From: a virus
DNA length: 22,966 nucleotides
Reading direction: 5' to 3' (one strand)
IMG/VR virus record: IMGVR_UViG_3300037258_000018
Location: 1-22,966 of that record
The notes under the pieces are model-generated. The model was not told the origin of the DNA and made no database searches. It saw only the letters and a list, made by a program, of their open reading frames with translations. A program made the position numbers and the translations under genes. Of this stretch, positions 1-5,805 are shown piece after piece (the first letter of the stretch is position 1; the number at the start of each line of letters is the position of its first letter).

Positions 1-1
1 C

Positions 2-958
2 TTCACGGGTATTGAGAACGTCGTGGGCGCCGCGCTCGCGGGCGAGCAATGGGTTTTGGATGTCTACCATACCCACGGGATGATGTACGAGGCAACCGCT
101 GCAACCATCACTGGCATTCCCTTTGACGAGTTCGTCAAGCATCGCCTCGACACGGGCGGCAAGGCAGAGTACGACGCCAACGGAAAACTCATCGGTATTG
201 TGGGCGGCAAGCATCACCCGATGCGCAACAAAATTGGCAAGTTCGCCGTGCTCGGGTCGTTCTTTGGCGGTTGGATTGGTGCGTGGAAATCGTTTGGTGC
301 CGATGAATTTTTGACAGACCCCGAGATTAAATCGGCCATCCTAGCGCTACGTGCCCGCTCGCCCAACTACGTCGAGACGTGGGGCGGCCAAACCCGCGAT
401 GCATTCGATTGGAACAAGACGCCGTACCAACAACTGTTCGGCCTTGAGGGTGCAGCAATTGCGGCCGTGCAGAATCCCGGACAAGCGTTCTACGGCAACG
501 CGGCCAAGACTATCGTTTTGCAAATGTCCGGCGATGTGCTGTACATGCGCTGCCCCGGCGGCGGCCTCCTCACCTATCACAACCCTCACCTCGTGACCTC
601 GACGCGGCCCTACGCGCAACCGTGGGAGCTTGAACTATCGTTCATGGGGTACAACACCAACCCCAAGAAAGGCCCGGTAGGTTGGATACGGATGAAGCTC
701 TATGGCGGGCTCATCTTTGAGAACGCCGTGCAACACGTCGCTCGCCATATCCACGCAACGGGTATGCTCAATTGCGAGCGCGCCGGCTATAAAATCGTGA
801 TGCACACACATGACGAGCCGTGTGCAGAAATTGAAAAGGGCCTCGGCTCCATTGAGGAGTTCGAGACCCTTATGTGCAAGCAGTCCGAGGAGTTCGCCGG
901 CTGGCCTATCAGAGCAAAAGGCGGATGGCGCGGCGGACGCTACGGCAAGTTCGACTAG
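2..958 (+). CDS. Family A DNA polymerase, C-terminal polymerase domain (5' end outside window)
   Basis: This is the palm/fingers part of a phage PolA-type DNA polymerase that extends DNA during phage replication. The frame is open to the left edge, so the gene starts outside the window. The first visible residues (FTGIENVVGAAL) fit motif A after its metal-binding Asp, which would lie just upstream. Motif B reads RNKIGKFAVLGSFFGG, with the conserved Lys and a Phe-Gly where many relatives have Tyr-Gly. Motif C is HTHDEP, which carries the catalytic Asp. The C-terminus (GGWRGGRYGKFD) resembles other phage PolA ends. It is the only convincing + strand gene and converges on the lysis genes. Its TAG stop shares the palindrome CTAG (955-958) with the stop of the opposing i-spanin gene. 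The motif A position that is Arg in the classical IELR motif is not Arg here. No exonuclease domain is visible. Confidence 0.9.
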   Translation, partial: FTGIENVVGAALAGEQWVLDVYHTHGMMYEATAATITGIPFDEFVKHRLDTGGKAEYDANGKLIGIVGGKHHPMRNKIGKFAVLGSFFGGWIGAWKSFGADEFLTDPEIKSAILALRARSPNYVETWGGQTRDAFDWNKTPYQQLFGLEGAAIAAVQNPGQAFYGNAAKTIVLQMSGDVLYMRCPGGGLLTYHNPHLVTSTRPYAQPWELELSFMGYNTNPKKGPVGWIRMKLYGGLIFENAVQHVARHIHATGMLNCERAGYKIVMHTHDEPCAEIEKGLGSIEEFETLMCKQSEEFAGWPIRAKGGWRGGRYGKFD

Positions 959-1467
959 TGAGCGGGAGCCGGTGGCACGCCAAGGTCGGCAATGTACTTT
1001 GTCAGTCGCGCGACCGTGGCTTGCAGCCCTATTACTTGGTCGTCAGCGTCGCGCAGGGCTGTAAGGGTTGGCCCGCTAGGGTCAAAACCCCCTGTGCTTG
1101 GTAGCACGGCGCCTGCATCAACGACGGGTTCACTTTGGGCGGGGGCGGTAGCTGCACTACGTAAGGTCGGCACGGCGGCGTTGCGGCACACGATGCCAGT
1201 ATTAGCAACAGCGGGAACAGCAAGTTTCTCATGGTAGGTAACTCCAATTTCGTCGAGGTCGTGGGAAGCTGCGAGCGCAAGCGCATCGTCGCGCTGCTTG
1301 GTGACGGTTGCAAGTTTGGTGTCCTGCGCCGTCACAATGGCCGCGCCCTTAGCTTGCTCAACGTGGTCATGGTGAACCCATGCACCGCCGCCAACAATCA
1401 GGACTAGACCGATTATCGTTGCATAGAAAATGTCAGAGCCGGGAATGAGCTTGAGTAATGCGAGCAT
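955..1467 (-). CDS. Rz: i-spanin (Rz-like inner-membrane lysis protein)
   Basis: This is the inner-membrane half of a spanin pair, which links the inner and outer membranes and disrupts the outer membrane at the end of lysis in Gram-negative hosts. The 170-residue product has an N-terminal membrane anchor at about residues 12-31 (DIFYATIIGLVLIVGGGAWV). A charged, Ala/Gln/Asp-rich segment likely to be helical follows, then a periplasmic tail. The strongest evidence is a lipoprotein gene nested in another frame inside it (1032-1232), which is the lambda Rz/Rz1 layout. ATG at 1467 lies one base after the stop of the preceding small membrane gene. Sequence similarity to lambda Rz is not obvious; the call rests on architecture and position at the end of the lysis cassette. 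Confidence 0.8.
   Translation of the reverse strand: MLALLKLIPGSDIFYATIIGLVLIVGGGAWVHHDHVEQAKGAAIVTAQDTKLATVTKQRDDALALAASHDLDEIGVTYHEKLAVPAVANTGIVCRNAAVPTLRSAATAPAQSEPVVDAGAVLPSTGGFDPSGPTLTALRDADDQVIGLQATVARLTKYIADLGVPPAPAH
1032..1232 (-). CDS. Rz1: o-spanin (Rz1-like outer-membrane lipoprotein), nested in Rz
   Basis: This 66-residue lipoprotein is encoded wholly inside the i-spanin gene in a different frame. It begins MRNLLFPLLLILASC, a short signal peptide with lipobox LASC, so lipidation is predicted at Cys15. A proline-rich stretch (VQLPPPPKVNP) follows, typical of Rz1 proteins, along with extra Cys residues. The frame is open further upstream, to about 1313, but ATG at 1232 is preferred because TTGGAG lies at good spacing before it and the signal peptide starts there. 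In lambda-like systems Rz1 sits in the outer membrane and binds Rz across the periplasm. Its presence argues strongly for a Gram-negative host. Confidence 0.85.
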   Translation of the reverse strand: MRNLLFPLLLILASCAATPPCRPYVVQLPPPPKVNPSLMQAPCYQAQGVLTLAGQPLQPCATLTTK

Positions 1468-1468
1468 G

Positions 1469-1648
1469 TTAGGCGTCCGGGGTTTTGGCGTCGCGAAGCG
1501 TGAACCAATGGTAGAGCCCGAGTATCGCAGGAATCGCCATGCAGATGGCTCCCACTATCGTCGGGTCCGGGTGCATAAACGCCAACGTGAGTAACGCGAG
1601 TTCCGCTAGGCCCACGTGAGCGGCTATGTACCAATCAATGAACCGCAC
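1469..1648 (-). CDS. Small two-helix membrane protein, holin candidate
   Basis: This short 59-codon frame starts with GTG (MRFIDWYIAAHVGL...) and ends ...FTLRDAKTPDA. It has two hydrophobic segments, at about residues 8-25 and 31-50, separated by HPDP, and a short charged C-terminus. That is a plausible small-holin topology, and it lies between endolysin and spanin genes. The GTG directly follows the TAA of the upstream gene in the same reading frame, and no Shine-Dalgarno motif is visible. Expression would therefore rely on coupling or on readthrough. The stop is one base before the i-spanin ATG. The function is inferred from position and topology only. Confidence 0.6.
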   Translation of the reverse strand: MRFIDWYIAAHVGLAELALLTLAFMHPDPTIVGAICMAIPAILGLYHWFTLRDAKTPDA

Positions 1649-1873
1649 TTAGATGAAATGCCACACGGCCAAGCCGGCCGCGACGAGCACGCCCACTGCG
1701 ATTTTCTTGGCGTTGTTCGTGATGAACGACACCAACCAATTGTCGGCCTTGACCACTGCGGCCTCGGCTTTTTGCACGTCGGTTTTCGCCGTCGCGGCAA
1801 CCGCGGTCACATCTTTTACAGCGCCCTCGGCGTATTGCTCAGCCGTTTTTCGAGGCGGGGATACGCTTAGCAT
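1649..1873 (-). CDS. Small single-pass membrane protein of the lysis cassette
   Basis: This is a 74-residue protein. Its N-terminal half is polar and Ala/Lys/Asp-rich (TAEQYAEGAVKDVTAVAATA) and probably helical. It ends in one hydrophobic segment, KKIAVGVLVAAGLAVWHFI, so it looks C-terminally anchored. ATG at 1873 has a good ribosome-binding site (TAGGAG, about ten bases upstream). It lies between the endolysin and a two-helix membrane protein, so a holin, antiholin or holin-accessory role is likely. I do not recognise the family. The TAA stop is followed immediately in frame by the GTG of the next small ORF. Confidence 0.6.
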   Translation of the reverse strand: MLSVSPPRKTAEQYAEGAVKDVTAVAATAKTDVQKAEAAVVKADNWLVSFITNNAKKIAVGVLVAAGLAVWHFI

Positions 1874-1894
1874 GGTAGATACTCCTATGGTAAA

Positions 1895-2353
1895 TCAGGG
1901 GGATTGTATCATGGCGGCCTCGCCCTCGCGACGGGTGATGAGCCCCGCAAGGCGCTTGCCGCCGGCAAATTCCCAGTCGAGCAAATGAGTCTTGACCCCG
2001 GCCCAATCGTTCGCTGCAACGCACTTGCGAACCGTCGAGCCGGCGTAGTTGCCCGAGCCCTCGTTGTAAACGAAATCGGTGAGCGCGTCTATATCCCCTT
2101 GGGGGTCATTCGCGAGACCCGGGGAGAGCGCCAACAATTGGGCCTGTGCCGCGCTGAGACGGGCTACAAGGGCCGCGTCGCATTGGGCATACGTCCACAC
2201 GGTCCCTTGTGTGATTCCGGTGCCTGTCGTTCCGTAGCCGATTGTCCATACCTTCCCGGCGGCATCCCAATAGGCCGTCACCGTCCCGTCGCCGTTGTCC
2301 TTGGCGCGCCCCTCGCGGAGCTTGACGAATGTGATGAGTCCGGCCGAAATCAC
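1895..2353 (-). CDS. Endolysin, T4-type lysozyme (GH24)
   Basis: This is a 152-residue muramidase that cleaves peptidoglycan glycan strands at lysis. The GH24 signature is visible: KLREG with the probable catalytic Glu14, then YWDAAGKVWTIGYGTT with Asp30 and Thr37 matching the Glu-Asp-Thr triad of T4 lysozyme. NEGSGNYAGSTVRKCV and a C-terminal TRREGEA also fit phage lysozymes. A short extra segment (AKDNGDGTVTA) lies between Glu14 and Asp30. There is no signal peptide or anchor, so export should need a holin. It starts with GTG at 2353, overlapping the TAG of the upstream gene by one base (TAGTG), consistent with translational coupling. Confidence 0.9.
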   Translation of the reverse strand: MISAGLITFVKLREGRAKDNGDGTVTAYWDAAGKVWTIGYGTTGTGITQGTVWTYAQCDAALVARLSAAQAQLLALSPGLANDPQGDIDALTDFVYNEGSGNYAGSTVRKCVAANDWAGVKTHLLDWEFAGGKRLAGLITRREGEAAMIQSP

Positions 2354-2631
2354 TAGTGATGCCCGCGCGCGATATAATCGACCACGGCTCCGAACCCTGC
2401 GCCAATGACGGCGCCGACTGTCGAGATGGCGGCCACGAATCCGCGTTGGCGAGCGCCGGCCATTTCGAGCTTGCGGACGGAGCCATAGAGTTCGGCTTGG
2501 TGCGTCTCATCGTCCTTGATGTGCGCAACAAGAACCTCTTTTTGGCTGTCAACCTTGCCCTCAAGGCGGCCGATGTCGCCGCGCATGTTGATGAGGACGT
2601 TGTAAATGTCCGCGTTGGAAACTTCCGACAT
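2353..2631 (-). CDS. Coiled-coil plus C-terminal membrane protein, XhlA-like or holin candidate
   Basis: This 92-residue protein starts MSEVSNADIYNVL. A long amphipathic, heptad-like stretch at about residues 10-60 (NMRGDIGRLEGKVDSQKEVL) is followed by a Gly-rich membrane segment at about 64-87 (FVAAISTVGAVIGAGFGAVV) and a basic end. Phage proteins of this plan (XhlA-like) usually sit beside holins and endolysins. The frame stays open to 2844, but ATG at 2631 is preferred: it follows the tail-fibre stop by two bases, and the upstream part overlaps that gene. Its end overlaps the endolysin start by one base. It could be the holin itself or a holin partner. Confidence 0.65.
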   Translation of the reverse strand: MSEVSNADIYNVLINMRGDIGRLEGKVDSQKEVLVAHIKDDETHQAELYGSVRKLEMAGARQRGFVAAISTVGAVIGAGFGAVVDYIARGHH

Positions 2632-2633
2632 GG

Positions 2634-3872
2634 CTAATGCCCTACTGCGAAATAGTTGATGGTCGTGGTGTTGTTGCTGTACTGATTCCAACCCGAGGCG
2701 GTCGGCGCCGGGGTCGTGACCGTAAAAAATTCGACGCCCGTGGACGAGGCGACGACCGGCAACACCACGTAGCAACCAGTGGTGAACGGGGTTGAGAATG
2801 AATGCGCTTGCACGCCGGCCACCGTCTGTGAGACTTGGCCCCAACGGAATTGAATGCTGACGCCAGCGAACAGAAAATTGATGCCGCCGTTGACCGCTCC
2901 GACGATGCCGGACACGCCAAGCAAGTTTTGCACGAACGCCGTGGTGGCGAGCCGCAACGAGGAGTCAGTGAGCGGGGGAGTGGGCGCGGTCGGTGAGCCC
3001 GAGAAAACCGGCGATGCGAGCTTGGCATAGATGGACAGCGCAGCCGTGAGTGCTGCTTGCACAAACGCCGTCGTTGCAATCTGCGTCGTGTTGGTTGTCG
3101 CGGGGCTCGCGGTCGGTGCTGTAGGCGTGCCTGTCAGCGCGGGCGAGTTGATCGGAGCCAAGCCCGCGGTCGATACCCCCGTGTTCTGTATGTTCGTGCC
3201 ATCGCAATACAGCGAGGTCGGCGCGCTCGCGCCAGTTGCGGGAACCCCAACGCCAGTGCCCGAGGCCGTCTTGAGGGTCACGGTAAAGGCGCCTGTGCAG
3301 GCGTTCGAGGCAACCCATTGCTGCCCGGCGTTCGCCGGCAGAATGACATTGATGTTGGCCGAGAGAGTACCCGTGAATGACAGGAACGGCAATGCCGATT
3401 GCAGCGCGCTCAACGTGACGTTCGAGCCCGCGAGCGCCACCGAGGTCGCACCGACGCCGCCGACCGGGAGCCAACCCGCGCCGCCCGTGTCCGGGTCTGT
3501 GGTGTTGCCGCTCACTTGGTTGAACCACAGGCCGTTGCCGTTAGCGTTCACAAGAATGACGCCCACGGGATAGCCGCTCAGATTCGAGGACAGCGTGGCG
3601 TTGTACGATGAGAGCGCACCCGCGGCGAAGTTCGCGCAGTAGGCCGTAATCATGTACAGAATGCCGTTCATGTCCTGCCCAAAGAAAGGCAGGCCGCCCG
3701 ACACTTCCGGTGTCATGGTGTTCGGCGGAAACCCGGTCGTGAACGATGCCGCATTTATCGTGATGCCGGTTTGGTCCGGCTGCGGGATAGGCAGATTGAT
3801 ATACGTCGGGTTCGACGCATCAACGCCAAACGGCTGGTAAATCAGGTAAGGGGCAATGAGTGAGCTTGACAT
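2634..3872 (-). CDS. Tail fibre protein with Mu gp53-like C-terminal domain
   Basis: This 412-residue virion fibre is probably involved in receptor contact. Residues of about 145-225 form a beta-rich domain common in phage fibres (VALAGSNVTLSALQSALPF to LYCDGTNI). Two fibre repeats follow: SPALTGTPTAPTAS...TQIATTAFVQAAL and SPVFSGSPTAPTPP...LRLATTAFVQNLL, typical of the Phage_fiber_2 type. The C-terminal domain (about 325-412: FRWGQVSQTV ... TINYFAVGH) resembles the gp53-like fibre tip of Mu-type phages. It follows the DUF2612 baseplate gene by 12 bases and precedes the lysis cassette. No tail-fibre assembly chaperone gene follows it. Confidence 0.85.
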   Translation of the reverse strand: MSSSLIAPYLIYQPFGVDASNPTYINLPIPQPDQTGITINAASFTTGFPPNTMTPEVSGGLPFFGQDMNGILYMITAYCANFAAGALSSYNATLSSNLSGYPVGVILVNANGNGLWFNQVSGNTTDPDTGGAGWLPVGGVGATSVALAGSNVTLSALQSALPFLSFTGTLSANINVILPANAGQQWVASNACTGAFTVTLKTASGTGVGVPATGASAPTSLYCDGTNIQNTGVSTAGLAPINSPALTGTPTAPTASPATTNTTQIATTAFVQAALTAALSIYAKLASPVFSGSPTAPTPPLTDSSLRLATTAFVQNLLGVSGIVGAVNGGINFLFAGVSIQFRWGQVSQTVAGVQAHSFSTPFTTGCYVVLPVVASSTGVEFFTVTTPAPTASGWNQYSNNTTTINYFAVGH

Positions 3873-3884
3873 AATCCTATCCTA

Positions 3885-5789
3885 TCAGACGTTTGCGTTG
3901 ACTGTCACGGTGACGCCCGGCGGCGTCGGGATGACCCCCGACTGTTCCAGAATTGCAAGCTGAATCGGAGTCGGTTGAAAAGTAAGGTTATATGAGATTG
4001 CCATGGGGCTCACATTGAGGACCCACGCGGTTCCCGTGCCGTACAGATTTTGCAAAATCTGATTGATGGCGGGGGCAGTCGTCGCGCAAATATTCGCGAA
4101 CGCCTTGGCGAGGATGAGTTGCCGGTAGGCATCGTCCGGCAGCAAGTACGCTTGTGTCGCATTGTAGCCCGTATACATCTGGCCGCCGACCGCGGGTTGT
4201 GGCGGTTGGTCACTGCCCATCGGCTGCCAATCTTGGTCAGGCTGCGACTCGCTTGCGATGTAAAAACCCACATAATCACTCGTTGTCGAAATCTGCAAGA
4301 GGCGGCCGACGCCGACGATGCGCCCGAGAATATCGAGACCAAATCCTTGCGCGGAATTGATGTTCCACACATAGTTGTAAAACGCCGCGAAGTTCGCAGA
4401 TTGGTCAATGTATTGATTCATGTTCTGCACCAACTGCATGAGCGTCGGTGAGTTGGCGAACTGTGAAATGACTGTCTGTTCCGCATCAAAGAGATTGGAT
4501 GCCGCGGGGAACCCCGTGGAAATCACGAATGATACGATATTGCCCGGCGCAATGAGTTGTCCGGCGCTCGGGTTTTGGGTCATGACCTCATTAGCTGGAA
4601 AAATCTTGGACGGTGCGAACCCCACCGCGCCCGGCGTTAGGCCGAGCGAGAGTAGTAGATTGGTCGCGTCCTCTTGCGTGAGGCCGAATAGATCGGGGAC
4701 CGTCAGCGGCGGCAAGCCCTGCGACACAACAATGCTAACCGGACTTCCTTCAATAACCGTTGTGCCCGCAGCGGGGCTCTGCGATATGACATTGCCGGCA
4801 ATGACGGTGCCACTCGGCGCGTAAGTCACTGCCCCGCTCACGAGATTGGCCGCAATCAGAATGTCGGGCACAAGTCCAATCGCGAGATTCACGACATTCG
4901 GAACGGTCGTCGATGTGGTCGGCACTGCAATTTGTAAGTCGATGGCTGAGCCAATCGTTGCACTTGCGCCGCCGCCCGGCGCCTGCAATATGACGGTGCC
5001 CGGCGTCGAGAGACTTGGGACATCCGTGACAGTGCCTACGGTGAAACCCGCGCCGGTAATCGCCGTTGTCGCGGCAGCCAGCGTATCGCCCATGACGTTC
5101 GGGACACTCGCCGTTGTGACGGGGCTCACGAATGGCGCGGTATATTGAATCTGCGAGGCGGCAATGTTCAGAGAGGGCGAGTGCTGCACTTGTCCCCAAA
5201 TGAGACCCGGATTCCATCCGGTCAGCGCGCCGCCCGCAGTGAAATCGTAATGCGAGGAAACGTCAATGCTGCCGGCGGTTCCCCATCCCGAGGCAGGCGC
5301 AACCAACTGCCACACGCCGCCGAACGACAAGTAAGCGGTGACGATGTTGTTGACGAGACCGATTCCAATGGCGTCGGGTAGCGCACCGCCCGTATTGATA
5401 GATGTAGAGGCAACCGTTGCCAGCGTGCCGGAAACCCATATCACCAAGTACATCGTCAAAGTGGTTGCAGACGTTTGCGGGCCAAGTTCAAAGAACAATG
5501 CGTTGTTCGCATCCTTGACGATGCCGACGCCGAAATTGGCTTGACCGTTAGTAAGCACTGTCCACGTGGGCGAGCCCATCGCTGCCGTCACTGTGACACT
5601 CGGGCTTGAGATGGCCCAAGCGTTCTCACCAACTGTGAGGCCGGTCACGGTGCCGCCCGCTGTCACCGCCGTCAACGTTAGTTGATTGCCAGCGATGAGA
5701 AACGAACCACTCGCAGCGGCCCACGTAGCCGGCGAGTATTGGGTAAGCTGCCCGGTGTTCGATGCAAAATTGTCTGTTAAAACGGTCAT
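3885..5789 (-). CDS. Baseplate protein: beta-sandwich domain, three PASTA repeats, DUF2612 domain
   Basis: This is a 634-residue composite baseplate protein. Residues 1-220 look like a lectin/LamG-type beta sandwich (DNFASNTGQLTQYSPATWAA...). Residues 227-290, 294-358 and 362-427 are three PASTA-like repeats. Each starts with VPN(V) or VPDL, then has a helix and a G-X-V/T strand, a Q-(S/N/A)-P turn and a final beta strand (for example ISQSPAAGTTVIEGSPVSIVV). Residues of about 431-634 match DUF2612 (NMNQYIDQSANFAAFYNYVW, GFGLDILGRIVGVGR, DDAYRQLILAKAFANI), a phage baseplate family usually found alone at about 200 residues. It lies 16 bases after the gpJ-like gene and before the tail fibre. The extra 430 residues are the unusual part and may form a baseplate-anchored adhesin. 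PASTA domains elsewhere bind cell-wall fragments; binding here is inference. Confidence 0.85.
   Translation of the reverse strand: MTVLTDNFASNTGQLTQYSPATWAAASGSFLIAGNQLTLTAVTAGGTVTGLTVGENAWAISSPSVTVTAAMGSPTWTVLTNGQANFGVGIVKDANNALFFELGPQTSATTLTMYLVIWVSGTLATVASTSINTGGALPDAIGIGLVNNIVTAYLSFGGVWQLVAPASGWGTAGSIDVSSHYDFTAGGALTGWNPGLIWGQVQHSPSLNIAASQIQYTAPFVSPVTTASVPNVMGDTLAAATTAITGAGFTVGTVTDVPSLSTPGTVILQAPGGGASATIGSAIDLQIAVPTTSTTVPNVVNLAIGLVPDILIAANLVSGAVTYAPSGTVIAGNVISQSPAAGTTVIEGSPVSIVVSQGLPPLTVPDLFGLTQEDATNLLLSLGLTPGAVGFAPSKIFPANEVMTQNPSAGQLIAPGNIVSFVISTGFPAASNLFDAEQTVISQFANSPTLMQLVQNMNQYIDQSANFAAFYNYVWNINSAQGFGLDILGRIVGVGRLLQISTTSDYVGFYIASESQPDQDWQPMGSDQPPQPAVGGQMYTGYNATQAYLLPDDAYRQLILAKAFANICATTAPAINQILQNLYGTGTAWVLNVSPMAISYNLTFQPTPIQLAILEQSGVIPTPPGVTVTVNANV
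4509..5111 (-). repeat. Triple PASTA-like repeat region within the DUF2612 protein
   Basis: Three tandem units of about 65 residues are encoded here. They align by eye on VPNVMGDTLAAATTAI / VPNVVNLAIGLVPDIL / VPDLFGLTQEDATNLL. The middle parts are TPGTVILQAPGGGA / IAGNVISQSPAAGT / PANEVMTQNPSAGQ, and the closing strands are IDLQIAV / VSIVVSQG / VSFVIST. The units differ clearly in sequence, so the duplication is old or the array was acquired as such. Confidence 0.8.
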
Positions 5790-5805
5790 GGCTGTTATGG
5801 CTGTT

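Noticed and set aside
1413-1634. Minus-strand 73-codon frame between small membrane protein and i-spanin
   Set aside because: It overlaps the 59-codon two-helix ORF in another frame; composition (Ser/Arg/His/Pro) looks random, while the other frame gives clear membrane helices.
2106-2564. Minus-strand 152-codon frame overlapping the endolysin and the XhlA-like gene
   Set aside because: Arg/Ser/Pro-rich composition and full overlap with two well-supported genes.
2632-2844. Upstream extension of the 92-residue membrane protein frame into the tail-fibre gene
   Set aside because: It lies inside the tail-fibre coding region; ATG at 2631 directly after the fibre stop is the natural start.
3031-3573. 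+ strand frame of 180 codons opposite the tail fibre
   Set aside because: Mirror of the repetitive Ala/Thr/Gly codons of the fibre; no own features.
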